The position numbers were made by a program, and so were the translations under genes. A DNA stretch of 64,000 nucleotides from Saccharomonospora amisosensis (lineage in GTDB: Bacteria; Actinomycetota; Actinomycetes; Mycobacteriales; Pseudonocardiaceae). The stretch is from the NCBI RefSeq assembly GCF_011761185.1, contig NZ_JAAOYM010000001.1, positions 2,542,001 through 2,606,000 on the forward strand, given 5' to 3'. Positions 16,706 through 26,978 of the stretch are shown in pieces. A model generated the notes under the pieces. That model searched no databases. It was not told where the DNA came from and worked only from the letters and a program-made list of their open reading frames with translations. Position 1 is the first letter of the stretch; every line of letters starts with the position of its first letter.

Positions 16706-18655
16706 CTAGTCCGGCGCCGCGTCGGGGGCCGCCCCGGCAGGCCGTGCACCCGCCAGCGGCGGCAGCGGGCAGTGCAGCATCGCGCACACGGTGCGCAGCA
16801 ACTCCGACTCCTCGATCGTGAGTGTCCCGTCGTGGCCGATCACGGCGACGATCGCCTCGACAAGCCGCTCCTTGGCGCGTGCGGGCAACCCGTCCAGCGT
16901 TGGCCAGGCCGCGTCCAGCGCGAGGTGTCCCTCGGTGGGCGGCCGGTACGGCAGGTCGGCGGCGGGCAGCATCCGGGTGAGCCCGGCGCGGTAGGCGGCC
17001 TCGGCCGCGTCCGGTTCGGAGTTGCCCACGTCGGCCAGGACGGACAGCAGGGTGGCGATCGCACCATGGGCGCGGCGCGGTGAGGTGTGTCGCCGACCCC
17101 ACGGCGGTGTGCGATGCGCCGCCTCGTACAGCTCCCGGTGCAGCAACGTCGACAGCGAGTACTCGAACAGGCTGCTCCTGCCATCGGCGGCCGCCAGCGC
17201 GGTGATGCCCTGCAACACGGTCTCGATCTCTTGCGCCGGGCGGTGCCGCAGCGCGGGAAGCGCCAACTCCGTCAGCGGCAGCCGCAGCTCGGGATCGAGC
17301 CCCGCGAGCGAGCCGGCCTCGCGCCAGGCGGCGTCGGCCAGCGGCTGCCCGAATCGCGCGGCCAGCGTCTGGTACTGGCGGTGCCGAACCTGCTCATCGG
17401 CCGACAACAGCAGACCGTAGGTCAGCGGTACCACGGCATCGGTGCGGTGAGCCCGGTCGAGCAGGTCTTCGGGGATGCGCGCCAGCAATGCCCCCGCATG
17501 CGGGTAGGAGCTGGCGGCGGGGTTGCCGACGTTGGCGACGACCCGGTCGGGGTGGGCAGGGAACGTGGCCGCCTGCCTGGGCGGTGGCGGCGGTGGTGTC
17601 GCTGCGGGAGTGAGCCCCAGCGCGGCGTCCTCACGCAGCCCCGACGGCGGGTGGGCCGACCACTGGTCGCGCAGCCGCCGCAGCTCGTCGGGGTCGAACG
17701 TGGGGTCGAGCACCCGGATGCGCTCGACCAGCGGCGGGTGGGTCGCGAACAGCGACACGAACTTGCGGCCCTCGCCGAACAGCATGTGGCTGACGTCCTC
17801 GGTCTTGCCGCTGCGTAGCTGCGACCCGGTGGGCAACCCGCCGATCTTCTTCAACGCGCCGGCGAGGCCCTCGGTCTGCCGCGTGTACTGCACGGCGGAG
17901 GCGTCCGCCAGGTACTCCCGCTGCCGTGACACCGCCGCCTTGATGAGCCTGCCCGCGACCACCCCGATATAGCCCGCGGCCAGCGCCGCCAACGCGACGA
18001 TCACCAGCGCGCCCGCGCCGCTGTCCCTGCGCCCGCCGCCGCGTCCGCCTGCCAGCAGGATGCGGCCCACCACGGCCAGCCCCACGATCCCGGCGAGCAC
18101 ACCCATCAACCGGATGTTGAGCCGCATGTCACCGTTGACGACGTGGCTGAACTCGTGGGCGATCACCCCTTGCAGCTCGGCCCGGTTGAGCCGTTCCAGC
18201 GCGCCGCCGGTCACCGCGACGGCGGCGTTGGCGGGCGACCAGCCCGCGGCGAAGGCGTTGATGCCGGGTTCGTGTGGCAACACGTACAGGTCGGGAACGG
18301 GTGCGCCGGAGGCGATGGCGATCTCCTCCACCACGTTGCGCAGCCTGCGCAGGTTCGGGTCAGTGGTGTCCTCTGGCACGGCCACGCCGCCGAGGCTGCG
18401 GGCGACCCGCGCGCCACCGCCGTGGCGCAGCATCACCGTCCTGATCCACGAGGTGAGCCCGATCAGCGCCGCGGTCACGCCGCTGACCACGGCCAGCGTG
18501 GTCACGACCGTGTCGGTGGGCGCCTCGGCGAGTCCGAACGCCAGGTAAGCCGCGAGGTCGACCACGGCGACAATGCCGACCACAGCCAGCGTGAAGAGCC
18601 ACACCAGCCGCACCGACACCTTACGTACCGACTGCTGACGTTCGAAGAAGTTCAT
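16706..18655 (-). CDS. M48 family membrane metalloprotease (HtpX-like) with long C-terminal extension
   Basis: The 649-residue protein has two N-terminal membrane segments (about 18-42 and 50-70), then the zinc motif HEFSH (167-171), two more membrane segments, and the REYLADASAV third-ligand helix. This matches HtpX/Ste24-type quality-control proteases. After residue 330 comes a Pro-rich linker and a roughly 270-residue helical extension ending in GHDGTLTIEESELLRTVCAML, which resembles a TerB-like or EF-hand-type helical bundle. The ATG at 18655 is preferred; a GTG at 18661 is also possible. It follows lemA by 14 bp. Confidence 0.88.
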   Translation of the reverse strand: MNFFERQQSVRKVSVRLVWLFTLAVVGIVAVVDLAAYLAFGLAEAPTDTVVTTLAVVSGVTAALIGLTSWIRTVMLRHGGGARVARSLGGVAVPEDTTDPNLRRLRNVVEEIAIASGAPVPDLYVLPHEPGINAFAAGWSPANAAVAVTGGALERLNRAELQGVIAHEFSHVVNGDMRLNIRLMGVLAGIVGLAVVGRILLAGGRGGGRRDSGAGALVIVALAALAAGYIGVVAGRLIKAAVSRQREYLADASAVQYTRQTEGLAGALKKIGGLPTGSQLRSGKTEDVSHMLFGEGRKFVSLFATHPPLVERIRVLDPTFDPDELRRLRDQWSAHPPSGLREDAALGLTPAATPPPPPPRQAATFPAHPDRVVANVGNPAASSYPHAGALLARIPEDLLDRAHRTDAVVPLTYGLLLSADEQVRHRQYQTLAARFGQPLADAAWREAGSLAGLDPELRLPLTELALPALRHRPAQEIETVLQGITALAAADGRSSLFEYSLSTLLHRELYEAAHRTPPWGRRHTSPRRAHGAIATLLSVLADVGNSEPDAAEAAYRAGLTRMLPAADLPYRPPTEGHLALDAAWPTLDGLPARAKERLVEAIVAVIGHDGTLTIEESELLRTVCAMLHCPLPPLAGARPAGAAPDAAPD

Positions 18656-18669
18656 GGCCACCCGCGGCG

Positions 18670-19272
18670 TCAGAACGAGATGCGCGGCGCCTCGCGCTGC
18701 TCTGGTTCGTCGATGACGAGCAGCGCGGCCGGACCGAACCCGAACATGCCCGCGAGCAGGTTCGTCGGGAACGTCTCGCGCTTGTTGTTGTAGGCCATCA
18801 CCGAGTCGTTGAACGCCTGCCGGGCGAAAGCGACCCGGTTCTCCGTGGAGGTCAGCTCTTCCGACAGTTGCATCATGTTCTGGTTGGCCTTGAGGTCGGG
18901 ATAGGACTCGGCCAGCGCGAACAACCTGCCCAGTGTCTGGCTCAACGCCGTCTCCGCGCCGGACAACTGCTGCATCGCGGCGGGATCACCGGGCTTGCCC
19001 CTGGCTTCCTGCTGGGCGGCGACCGCGCCGCCCCTGGCCGCGACGACCGACTCCAGCGTCTGCCGCTCGTGCCGCAGGTAGCCCTTCGCGGTCTCGACCA
19101 GATTCGGGATCAGGTCGTGCCGCCGGGTGAGCTGCACGTCGATCTGCGCGAACGCGTTCTGGTAGGCGTTGCGGCGGCGGACGAGGCCGTTGTAGCTCGA
19201 GATCGCCCAGATCACGAGCAGCAACACCACGACGGCCGCCACCACGAGCCCCACGATGGCTGCGGTACCCAC
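18670..19272 (-). CDS. LemA family membrane protein
   Basis: The 200-residue protein has one N-terminal membrane helix (about 4-24) and a cytoplasmic or external helical bundle with LemA hallmarks (SYNGLVRRRNAYQNAFAQIDVQLTRRHDLIPNLVET, then NQNMMQLSEELTSTENRVAFARQAFND). GGGGAGG lies 6 nt before the GTG at 19272, which fixes the start. LemA proteins often travel with M48 proteases, as here, and are thought to help or localise them. Confidence 0.92.
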   Translation of the reverse strand: MGTAAIVGLVVAAVVVLLLVIWAISSYNGLVRRRNAYQNAFAQIDVQLTRRHDLIPNLVETAKGYLRHERQTLESVVAARGGAVAAQQEARGKPGDPAAMQQLSGAETALSQTLGRLFALAESYPDLKANQNMMQLSEELTSTENRVAFARQAFNDSVMAYNNKRETFPTNLLAGMFGFGPAALLVIDEPEQREAPRISF

Positions 19273-19367
19273 TGCTGGCCTCCCCTGCTCGACGCTGTCC
19301 AGCATAGGCGCAGTAGGGGTGTGGGGCGCGCAGGAACAGCCGGGACCCGCGGTTCGGCTCGCTTGGC

Positions 19368-20042
19368 TCAGTCAGGTTCCGGCGAGCCGCCCTTGACGTG
19401 TTCGGCGAAGAAGCGCAGCACTCGCTGCCAGGAGTCGGCCGCCGCGGCGGGGTGGTAGTTGCGCCATTGGTCGTTGAAGAAGGAATGCTTGGCGCCCGGA
19501 TAGACCTTCAGGTCGTGGGCGGTGCCAACCGCTGCCAGTTCGGTGTCCAAGATCCGTGCGGCTTTGGTGGTGAGGTCCCTTTCCGCCCATGAGCCCACGA
19601 CCGGGCACAGCCGGCGGATTGCCTCACGCGGCCTGGGCGCGGCACCGTAGAACGGCGCGACCGCGCTCAACCGGTCGTCAGCGCACCCCCAGGTCAGGAC
19701 AATCGAGCCGCCCAGACAGAATCCGATGGCGCCGATCCGGTCACCGTCGACCGCGGAATGGTCGGCAAGCTGACCGAGCGCGGTCTTCAGTGCCGGAACA
19801 CCGTAGTGCTCGAGATTCCCGGCCATCGCTCCCACGAACATTCGGGCCATGCATACGACACGGTTGCGGTTGCCGAACAGGTCGACCCCGAGCGCGGCGT
19901 ACCCCTCAGCGGCGAAACGCCGGCAGATGTCGCGGATGTTGTCGTTGAGGCCAGCCGCCTCATGGATGACCACGACCCCCGGACAAGGTCCTTCCTCTTG
20001 GGGAAGCGCCAGGTAAGAGGTGCCAGGCAGTTCGCTCCTCAT
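19368..20042 (-). CDS. Dienelactone hydrolase family protein
   Basis: The 224-residue alpha/beta hydrolase has the cysteine nucleophile of the DLH family in IGFCLGGS and the final histidine in AKHSFFND. GVVVIHEAAGLNDNIRDICRR is the typical N-terminal oxyanion region. DLH proteins open cyclic esters; this orphan lacks other aromatic degradation genes nearby, so its substrate is unknown. The ATG at 20042 gives the expected length. Confidence 0.87.
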   Translation of the reverse strand: MRSELPGTSYLALPQEEGPCPGVVVIHEAAGLNDNIRDICRRFAAEGYAALGVDLFGNRNRVVCMARMFVGAMAGNLEHYGVPALKTALGQLADHSAVDGDRIGAIGFCLGGSIVLTWGCADDRLSAVAPFYGAAPRPREAIRRLCPVVGSWAERDLTTKAARILDTELAAVGTAHDLKVYPGAKHSFFNDQWRNYHPAAAADSWQRVLRFFAEHVKGGSPEPD

Positions 20043-20164
20043 CGCCTCAGTCTGCCCCTGACAGCGTCCCAGGAGGTATCGCTTGACCGCGGCGTCTCCC
20101 ACGGGGCTGCGGGCCGGCGATCATCCCGTCGGCGCGGCCGGAAACCGTGTGGCAGGCTGTGCGC

Positions 20165-21157
20165 GTGACAGCTCCGCTTGCCCTGCTCGACGCCGCGAGC
20201 CTGTACTTCCGCGCGTTCTTCGCGGTGCCGGAGTCGCTGACGGCACCGGACGGCACCCCGGTCAACGCCGTGCGCGGCTTCGCGGACACGGTCGCGCGAA
20301 TCCTCACCGATCGCCGGCCCGGCAGGCTGGTGGCGTGTCTGGATGCCGACTGGCGGCCGGATTTTCGGGTCGAGGCGTTGCCCAGCTACAAGGCCCACCG
20401 GGTTGCCGAGCAGGGCGGTGCCGGCCAGGTGGATGTCGAGGAGGCGCCGGACACCCTCGGCCCGCAGGTACCGATCATCCTGGAGTTGCTGGAGGCGGTG
20501 GGATTGGCCACGGCGCAGGCCCAGGGGTTCGAGGCCGACGACGTGATCGGGACGCTGGCCACCCGTGAGGACAGGGACCCGGTTGAAGTGATCACCGGAG
20601 ACCGTGATCTGTTCCAGCTCGTGCGCACCGAACCGGTGCCGGTGTCGGTGATCTACGTCGGCAGGGGCTGGGCCAAGGCGCAGGTGCTGGGGCCGGCGGA
20701 GGTCGCCGAGCGCTACGGGGTGCCGGTGGACAACGCGGGGCCCGCCTACGCCGACATGTCCATGTTGCGGGGCGATCCTTCCGACGGGCTACCGGGCGTG
20801 CCCGGCGTCGGTGAGAAGACCGCGGCGACACTGATCACCCGGTTCGGCTCACTGGAGGCGCTGCTGGCGGCGGCCGAGGCGGAAAGTCCCGACCTGCCCG
20901 CGAAGACCAGGGCCAAGCTGCTGGCGGCGGCCGACTACCTGGCGGCGGCACCGGTGGTGGTCCGGGTCGCCCGCGACGCGCCCGTGGTGTTCTCGCGGCA
21001 GGACCGGGTGCCGGACTCTCCTGCCGATCCCGACCGGGTCGCCGAGCTGGCCCGGCGCTGGAACCTCGGCGGTTCGGCGGAACGGCTGCTCACCGCCGTC
21101 AGCAGTGTCACCGCCACCCTGACGACCAGGCAGGGTGAGCAGGCTCAACCGGGGTAG
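20165..21157 (+). CDS. 5'-3' exonuclease (PolA N-terminal/FEN-like)
   Basis: The 330-residue nuclease equals the 5'-nuclease domain of DNA polymerase I without the polymerase. Metal-binding acidic residues appear in [48 protein letters not shown] and the helix-hairpin-helix [20 protein letters not shown]. It removes 5' flaps or RNA primers. It matches the position of Rv2090 upstream of helY. Its stop overlaps the convergent DUF4333 lipoprotein gene by 13 bp. Confidence 0.93.
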   Translation: MTAPLALLDAASLYFRAFFAVPESLTAPDGTPVNAVRGFADTVARILTDRRPGRLVACLDADWRPDFRVEALPSYKAHRVAEQGGAGQVDVEEAPDTLGPQVPIILELLEAVGLATAQAQGFEADDVIGTLATREDRDPVEVITGDRDLFQLVRTEPVPVSVIYVGRGWAKAQVLGPAEVAERYGVPVDNAGPAYADMSMLRGDPSDGLPGVPGVGEKTAATLITRFGSLEALLAAAEAESPDLPAKTRAKLLAAADYLAAAPVVVRVARDAPVVFSRQDRVPDSPADPDRVAELARRWNLGGSAERLLTAVSSVTATLTTRQGEQAQPG

Positions 21158-21570
21158 CCGACCTCGTACTCGCCGTCCTCGTTCTTCACGGTGATGGGCA
21201 CCCGCTGGGTGTCGCCGTCGACGACCGCGGTGCAGTCGAACGTCAACCCGACCTCCACCGGCTGCTCGGGCGGGCAGGTAACGCTTTCCACCCCTTCGAT
21301 GCCGTAGCTGTCGGTGAGGATGCGCAGCACCGAATCCCGCATCACTTCGGGGTCGAACACCCTGGGAAGCGGGGTCAGCGGTGCCGAGGCGGTGCCGTTG
21401 GTGTCGTCCGGCGGTGGCGACACCATCGACTCCATCGCCGCCGTCGAGCTGCTTGTGGTCTCCGCCAGGGTCAGCGACGGTGTGGCACCTTTGCCACCGC
21501 CGCTGTCGCAGGCGGCGAGCAGCAGGCAGCCACCCGACAACATCGCCAACAGCACAGTGCGTACCCGCAA
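21145..21570 (-). CDS. DUF4333 lipoprotein
   Basis: The 141-residue product has a signal peptide and lipobox (LLAAC, Cys at about 21), a Ser/Thr-rich linker, and a C-terminal DUF4333 domain with two cysteines ([17 protein letters not shown]) ending in [10 protein letters not shown]. Function is unknown; the fold is extracytoplasmic. The start is TTG at 21570, with GTG at 21555 as an alternative. It lies just downstream of the Eis-like gene, with a second DUF4333 gene on the other side. Confidence 0.8.
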   Translation of the reverse strand: MRVRTVLLAMLSGGCLLLAACDSGGGKGATPSLTLAETTSSSTAAMESMVSPPPDDTNGTASAPLTPLPRVFDPEVMRDSVLRILTDSYGIEGVESVTCPPEQPVEVGLTFDCTAVVDGDTQRVPITVKNEDGEYEVGYPG

Positions 21571-21606
21571 CGCCGGACACCCCGAGAAGTTGATCGTGAC
21601 TTCGAG

Positions 21607-22812
21607 TCAGAAGAAGGTACCGCACCACGGCGTGGCGCGCGTACCGAACAGCCGATCCGCCTGCTCGGCGACACCCTCCCCCGCCAGCCGCACGCGCCCG
21701 ACCCGGGCCAACGCCGACGGTCGCCAGCCTCCGAGGTAGATCATCGCCAGCGCGTCGACGCCGAGCCGCAGCCGCGGTGCCGAGTCGGTGCGCTCGACCC
21801 CGTCCGGACCTACCAGGAAGCTACCGGTGTTGCTGGCCAGCATCGGATCGTTCACCTCCACCACCAGCGGTTCCCCCTCCCAACTGCGTGCCGCCAGCGC
21901 GGTGGGCACGTCGATCAGCCGCAACCACGTCTCGTCTGCCGTGGCGGTCACCTCGCAGGCTCGGGGGTCGGTGAACAGCAACTCCACCGGTTCCCCCAGC
22001 GGCCTGCCGTCGGCCCTGATCTCGTCGACGAGGTCGACTCCGAGCAGGAACCGCCACAGCCCGGCGAAAGCCTCCGCGCTGCCCGCCTGCAGATCCAACA
22101 ACCGCATGGTTCCCACGAACCCGGACTGCTTGCCCACCACCCGGTACAGCGCGAACCCGTCGGCACCGTGCGGCCCGTGATGGAGCACCGTGACCACGGG
22201 CTCGTCGGTCTTGCGCAGCGCGATCCACATCGACCGCCACCAGTAGGAGCTGCGCGTCATCATGCCTGGCAGGCGGGCCATGTCGGCGTAGATCCCGGGC
22301 AGTCGTTCCGGTGCGGTGTCGAGGTCGAGCAGTTCGCATTCACCGCCAGCGGGCACCTCGGGCCGCAGCCGGGCCAGCCTGCTGTTCACCGTCAACGAAC
22401 GGCTGAGGGTGGCAACGCCGTAGCCGAACCGGCCGTAGATCACACCTTCCGTTGCGTACAGGCTCGCCGCGGGCACCGCCCTGCGTGAGAAGTCGTCGAG
22501 CTGCGCGCGCATCAGCTCGGTGAGCACGCCACGCCGGGTGCGGTCGGCACGCACACCCACACCGGTGACCGCCGCGAGCGGCACGGTGGCGCCGCCGGGA
22601 ACGGTCAGGTCCGCGTCGGTACTGCGGGCGGTGCCCAGCAGCTCACCGGTGCCGGAGTCGAACACACCGAGGTTGCGCCCTGGCTGGTACGCCTGCTCGG
22701 CAACAGGCCATTCCTCGTCGGAGAGCGGCTTGGCATGCAGCGCGGCCCGAAACAGCCCGCTGGCCGTGCGCAGTTCCTGCGGCCGCAACGCACGTGTCAC
22801 AAGATCCGTCAT
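21607..22812 (-). CDS. Eis-like GNAT N-acetyltransferase
   Basis: The 401-residue protein has the Eis layout: an N-terminal GNAT domain with the acetyl-CoA motif VTGVGVRADRTRRGVLTELM, a second GNAT-like domain, a sterol-carrier-like C-terminal domain, and the C-terminus CGTFF. The terminal carboxylate of Phe acts as a base in M. tuberculosis Eis, which acetylates aminoglycosides at several positions. The promoter region resembles that of the ABC-F gene (see findings). It is flanked by two DUF4333 genes, all on the minus strand. Confidence 0.9.
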   Translation of the reverse strand: MTDLVTRALRPQELRTASGLFRAALHAKPLSDEEWPVAEQAYQPGRNLGVFDSGTGELLGTARSTDADLTVPGGATVPLAAVTGVGVRADRTRRGVLTELMRAQLDDFSRRAVPAASLYATEGVIYGRFGYGVATLSRSLTVNSRLARLRPEVPAGGECELLDLDTAPERLPGIYADMARLPGMMTRSSYWWRSMWIALRKTDEPVVTVLHHGPHGADGFALYRVVGKQSGFVGTMRLLDLQAGSAEAFAGLWRFLLGVDLVDEIRADGRPLGEPVELLFTDPRACEVTATADETWLRLIDVPTALAARSWEGEPLVVEVNDPMLASNTGSFLVGPDGVERTDSAPRLRLGVDALAMIYLGGWRPSALARVGRVRLAGEGVAEQADRLFGTRATPWCGTFF

Positions 22813-22819
22813 GCTGCCG

Positions 22820-22858
22820 ATCCTGTGCGCATTCGCCCGCGCCGCGCCACCGGATTTA
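22820..22858 (-). promoter_or_regulatory. Candidate WhiB7-type promoter of the Eis-like gene
   Basis: Read on the minus strand: TAAAT, 4 nt, TGGCGC (-35), 18 nt, CAGGAT (-10), then 7 nt to the ATG. The AT-rich tract just before a weak -35 is the hallmark of WhiB7-dependent promoters. The tract coincides with the stop codon of the upstream DUF4333 gene, so this may be chance. Confidence 0.35.
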
Positions 22859-23608
22859 CTGCTTCTGCTGGATCTGGCCGACCTCGTAGTGCCCGTCGTC
22901 GCTCTTGACCTTGATCGTCACCGACTGCTGCTGCCCGTTGATCGTCACCTGGCACTGGAACTCCGTGCCGGCCTTGACCTCCTGGTCAGCTGGGCAGCTC
23001 ACGCCCTGCACTCCCTCGACGGCGTAGCTTTCGGTGAGCACCCGCTGGATGTCCTGCTGCATCTGCTGGTTGTCGAACACCTTGGTGACGAGCACGCCTG
23101 GCCACAGGAACAACACGACCGCCGCCGCGGCGACCACGACACCCAGCGCGGCGATGCCGATCCACAGCCCCTTGCCCTTGGACTGCCCCTGCCCCGGCGG
23201 TGGTGCCCCGTAGCCGGGCTGGCCATAGGGCTGCTGCCCGAACTGCCCGAACTGGCCCGGCTGGCCGTACCCCGGTTGACCGTAGGGCTGCTGCCCATAG
23301 CCGGGCTGGGGCTGCTGCCCGAACTGCGGCTGCACGCCGTACTGCCCCGGCTGGCCGTAGGGCTGCTGCCCATAGCCGGGCTGGGGCTGCTGCCCGTAAC
23401 CCGGTTGCTGACCATACGGAGGCTGCTGCGCCTGCTGACCCGGGTCTCCCAGCTGACCCGGCTGGCCGGGTTGGCCGGGTTGGCCGGGTTGGCCGGGTTG
23501 GCCGGGTTGGCCGTAGCCACCCTGGTTGGGAAAGCCCCCCGACGGGGACCCCGAAGGCGGTTGCTGGCCCCACTGTTGAGGGTCGTTGCCTCCGTACGGC
23601 GTGCTCAT
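22856..23608 (-). CDS. DUF4333 membrane protein with Gly/Pro/Gln repeats
   Basis: The 250-residue protein has a long N-terminal tail rich in GQP, PGYGQQP and YGQPG repeats (about 1-145), one membrane helix ([19 protein letters not shown]), and an external DUF4333 domain ([17 protein letters not shown]). The tail would be cytoplasmic and disordered, as in several actinobacterial membrane regulators. The domain is clearly paralogous to the lipoprotein at 21145-21570. The ATG at 23608 is the natural start. It lies 43 bp upstream of the Eis-like gene. Confidence 0.85.
   Translation of the reverse strand: MSTPYGGNDPQQWGQQPPSGSPSGGFPNQGGYGQPGQPGQPGQPGQPGQPGQLGDPGQQAQQPPYGQQPGYGQQPQPGYGQQPYGQPGQYGVQPQFGQQPQPGYGQQPYGQPGYGQPGQFGQFGQQPYGQPGYGAPPPGQGQSKGKGLWIGIAALGVVVAAAAVVLFLWPGVLVTKVFDNQQMQQDIQRVLTESYAVEGVQGVSCPADQEVKAGTEFQCQVTINGQQQSVTIKVKSDDGHYEVGQIQQKQ
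23458..23514. repeat. 9-bp tandem repeat inside the DUF4333 gene
   Basis: About six copies of TTGGCCGGG (plus strand) encode successive GQP triplets. Such a repeat could vary in copy number by slippage without a frameshift, because the unit is a multiple of three. Confidence 0.8.
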
Positions 23609-23760
23609 CGTGTGCCTCCGCCACTCCACCGACATGTTTGCGCGCATCCCGTGTGCCGACAGCGCCGACTGTGCCGACTGTGCCCGCAACGGTGTCGTGC
23701 GCGATCCAACCACACCGGCACGCGCAACACACGCAAAGGGCACGAGGCGGCCCGACCGGG

Positions 23761-26520
23761 TCAGACCACGCCCGCGGCCACCACACCGCGGCGCAGCGAC
23801 CGCACCGCCTTGGCGGCCGTGCCTCCCACCGGATGCTCCTTGCCGAGCACGTCCCTTATCTGGTCGAGAAGGTCGATCACCTGCCTCGACCAGCGGACGA
23901 AGTCGCCCGCGGACAACTCCTGACCGTTGGCGTCCGCCGCGGTCAGCACGCGCTCAAGCGACTCACCCCGCGCCCAGCGATACACCGGCCACGCGAACCC
24001 CGCGTCCGGCTCCCTGGTGCGGTCCAGCCGGTGCCTGCGTTCGTCCTCCACGAGATCGGCCCACAGCTTCACCGTCTGCTGCCACGCGCCCGGCACCGCA
24101 CCGGAGGGCAGCTTCGGTTCGGCCGCCGAGTCCTTGCGCGCCTCGTACACCAGCGCGGACACCACGGCCGCGAGTTCGGGCGGGGTGAGCCCGTTCCACA
24201 CCCGGTGCCGGATGCACTCGGCCGCGAGCAGGTCCGACTCGCTGTACAGCCTGGACAGCAGCCGCCCGTGCTCGGTGACCTCGTTTCCGCCTTCGCCCAG
24301 GTAGCCGCGCTCGGTCAGCAGCGACCTGATCCGGTCGAACGCGCGTGCCAGCGAGTGTGTCGTGGCCGCCACCTTGCGTTCCAGTTGCGTGTTCTCCACC
24401 GACAGCCGCTGGTAGCGCTCCACCCAGCGCAGGTTGGCTTCGCGCTCGGCAAGGCCGTGTGCGGGGTGCGCGCGCAGCTCACGGCGCAGCGACACCAACT
24501 CGGCGTCGGAGTTGACGTCGCTGTGCCGCCGCTGTCGCTTCGGCCTGCTGATGCCGGTCTCCCGCAGCGAGGAGGCGATGTCGCGGCGCGTCTTCGGCGA
24601 TCGCAGTTCCACGTACTTGGGCAGGCGTAGCCGCCCCAGCGGTTCCACGGGTGCGGGGAAGTCGGTCACCGACAGCGCTCCCGACCAGCGGTCCTCGGTG
24701 ACAACGACCGGCCTCGGCTCCCGGATGGGGTCCAGACCGGGGTCGACCACCACGGCCAGCCCGGCCCTGCGGCCAGCGGGAACCGAGATCACGTCGCCCT
24801 TGCGCAGCTTCTCCAGCGACTGCGCGGTCTCCGCCCGCCGAGTCGCCGAGTTCTGCCTGGACAGCAGCTTCTCCCGCTCGGAGATCTTCCTGCGCAGTTC
24901 CAGGTAGGACAGTAACTCGTCGAACTCCCCGGTGACCGCCTCGGCGTAGCCTGCGAGCGCCTCCTTGTTGCGCTCGATGCGGCGGGACAGGCCGACCACC
25001 GACCGGTCGGCCTGGAACTGGGCGAAGGACTGCTCGAGCAGTTCCCTGGCCTGCGCGGCACCGAACTGGCCGACCAGGTTGATGGCCATGTTGTAGCCGG
25101 GCCGAAACGACGAGCGCAACGGGTAGGTGCGGGTGGAGGCCAGGCCCGCCACCTGGCGGGGGTCCACTCCCGGCTGCCACAGCACGACGGCGTGGCCCTC
25201 GACGTCGATGCCTCGCCGTCCGGCTCGGCCGGTGAGCTGGGTGTACTCGCCAGGGGTCAGGTCGACGTGGGCCTCGCCGTTGTACTTCACCAGCCGTTCG
25301 AGCACCACGGTGCGGGCGGGCATGTTGATGCCCAGTGCCAGCGTCTCGGTGGCGAAGACGGCCTTCACCAGGCCCTGCACGAACAGGTCCTCGACGGTTT
25401 CCTTGAACGCCGGAAGCAGGCCGGCGTGGTGGGCGGCGATGCCCTGTTCCAGGCCTTCCCGCCATTCCCAGTAGCCCAGCACCGCCAGGTCGGTCTCAGG
25501 CAGGTCGGGGGTGCGCTCAGCGACGATGCGACGCACCTGCTCGGTCTCCTCGGGCGTGTTCAGCCGCAGCCCGGAACGCACGCACTGCGCCACGGCGGCG
25601 TCACAGCCGGCACGGGAGAAGATGAACACGATCGCCGGCAGTAGCCCGGCCCGGTCGAGCCGGTCGATAACCTCGATGCGTGAGGGCGGGCGGTAGCGCG
25701 GCAGTCGTGGCGGCTGGCCCCTGCGTGCGCCGCGAGGTCCGCGCAGCGCGGCGGGGGCGTGCATTCGCGCGGCGTCCTCGACCTTCCGCAGCAGGTTGGG
25801 GTTGATCTTGGGTTCGCCGGTGTCCCTGTGCTCACCCGCGAACAGGTCGAGCAGCCGCCCTCCAACCATCATGTGCTGCCACAGCGGCACGGGCCGATGC
25901 TCGTCGACCACCACAGTGGTGTCACCGCGCACCGCCATGAGCCACTCACCGAACTCCTCGGCGTTGCTCACCGTCGCCGAAAGGCCCACGAGGCGGACGT
26001 ACTCGGGCAGGTGCAGGATGACCTCCTCCCACACCGCGCCGCGGAAGCGGTCGGCCAGGTAGTGGATCTCGTCCATCACCACGTAGCCGAGATCGCGCAG
26101 CGTCGTCGAGCCCGCGTACAGCATGTTGCGCAGGACCTCGGTGGTCATCACCACGATCTGGGCGTTGCCGTTGATGGCCGTGTCGCCGGTGAGCAGCCCG
26201 ACAAGTTCCGGGCCGTACCGCGCGGTGAGGTCGGTGTACTTCTGGTTCGACAGCGCCTTGATGGGCGTGGTGTAGAAGCACTTGCGACCCTCGGCCAGCG
26301 CCAGGTGGACGGCGAACTCGCCGACGACCGTCTTGCCCGCACCGGTCGGTGCGCACACCAGCACCCCGTGGCCGTCCTCCAATGCCTCGCAGCCGCGTAG
26401 CTGGAAGTCGTCGAACTCGAAGGCCAACTCGCCGGAGAACCGGGTCAGCTCGGGGTAGGAGCCTCGCCGCCGCGCGGCCGCATAGGCGCCTGCGGGGGTC
26501 TGTGAAGTGGATGAGCCCAC
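23761..26520 (-). CDS. helY: DEAD/DEAH-box RNA/DNA helicase HelY (Ski2-like)
   Basis: The 919-residue helicase carries Walker A ([14 protein letters not shown]), DEIH box (VVMDEIHYL), SAT motif ([12 protein letters not shown]), motif V/VI ([19 protein letters not shown] and [15 protein letters not shown]), and the long C-terminal Ski2/Mtr4-like region. Length fits M. tuberculosis HelY (about 906). The GTG at 26520 gives a family-like N-terminus; an ATG at 26556 is also in frame. Likely role: RNA remodelling or decay. It is divergent from the YjbR-like gene, next to the tat-paf region, as in mycobacteria. Confidence 0.93.
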   Translation of the reverse strand: MGSSTSQTPAGAYAAARRRGSYPELTRFSGELAFEFDDFQLRGCEALEDGHGVLVCAPTGAGKTVVGEFAVHLALAEGRKCFYTTPIKALSNQKYTDLTARYGPELVGLLTGDTAINGNAQIVVMTTEVLRNMLYAGSTTLRDLGYVVMDEIHYLADRFRGAVWEEVILHLPEYVRLVGLSATVSNAEEFGEWLMAVRGDTTVVVDEHRPVPLWQHMMVGGRLLDLFAGEHRDTGEPKINPNLLRKVEDAARMHAPAALRGPRGARRGQPPRLPRYRPPSRIEVIDRLDRAGLLPAIVFIFSRAGCDAAVAQCVRSGLRLNTPEETEQVRRIVAERTPDLPETDLAVLGYWEWREGLEQGIAAHHAGLLPAFKETVEDLFVQGLVKAVFATETLALGINMPARTVVLERLVKYNGEAHVDLTPGEYTQLTGRAGRRGIDVEGHAVVLWQPGVDPRQVAGLASTRTYPLRSSFRPGYNMAINLVGQFGAAQARELLEQSFAQFQADRSVVGLSRRIERNKEALAGYAEAVTGEFDELLSYLELRRKISEREKLLSRQNSATRRAETAQSLEKLRKGDVISVPAGRRAGLAVVVDPGLDPIREPRPVVVTEDRWSGALSVTDFPAPVEPLGRLRLPKYVELRSPKTRRDIASSLRETGISRPKRQRRHSDVNSDAELVSLRRELRAHPAHGLAEREANLRWVERYQRLSVENTQLERKVAATTHSLARAFDRIRSLLTERGYLGEGGNEVTEHGRLLSRLYSESDLLAAECIRHRVWNGLTPPELAAVVSALVYEARKDSAAEPKLPSGAVPGAWQQTVKLWADLVEDERRHRLDRTREPDAGFAWPVYRWARGESLERVLTAADANGQELSAGDFVRWSRQVIDLLDQIRDVLGKEHPVGGTAAKAVRSLRRGVVAAGVV

Positions 26521-26610
26521 GGCGCCAGGGTTCCATACTCGTGGCAGGCCGTGCATGCGGCGGGTGCGCGAGCGCCGCCACGTGTCGGTGCCGCGCACTA
26601 GGCTGGCCGG

Positions 26611-26976
26611 ATGACTCCACGGGACCTGCGCGCAGCCTGCCTCGCCCTGACCGGCGTGCGGGAGGAGTTCCCGTTCAACGAAGCCACCAGCGTGTTCAAG
26701 GTCGAGGGCAAGATGTTCGCGCTCAGCGCACTCGACGCCGCGCCGCTGCGGGTGAGCCTGAAATGCGAACCGGACCTGGCGCTGCGGCTGCGGGCGACCT
26801 ACCCTGCCGTCACCGCCGGCTACCACCTGAACAAACGCCACTGGAACACCGTCGAGCTGGACGGCTCGGTGCCCCACCAACTGGTGCTGGACATGATCGA
26901 GGACTCCTACGACCTCGTGGTGGCGCGGCTGCCCAAGGCGACGCGGCAGCGACTGGGCTGGCGCCCCGAGTCATGA
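26611..26976 (+). CDS. MmcQ/YjbR family protein
   Basis: The 121-residue protein has the YjbR-type fold (TGVREEFPFNEATSVFKVEGKMFAL, then GYHLNKRHWNTVELDG). The fold is related to DNA-binding domains, but the function is not established. TAGGCT (26599-26604) lies 6 nt before the ATG, so a leaderless mRNA is likely. It ends 2 bp before the convergent lipid kinase gene. Confidence 0.88.
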   Translation: MTPRDLRAACLALTGVREEFPFNEATSVFKVEGKMFALSALDAAPLRVSLKCEPDLALRLRATYPAVTAGYHLNKRHWNTVELDGSVPHQLVLDMIEDSYDLVVARLPKATRQRLGWRPES

Positions 26977-26978
26977 CC

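Noticed and set aside
23458-23514. Regular repeats resembling a CRISPR or minisatellite
   Set aside because: The units are 9 bp, contiguous and without spacers; they encode GQP repeats in a membrane protein.
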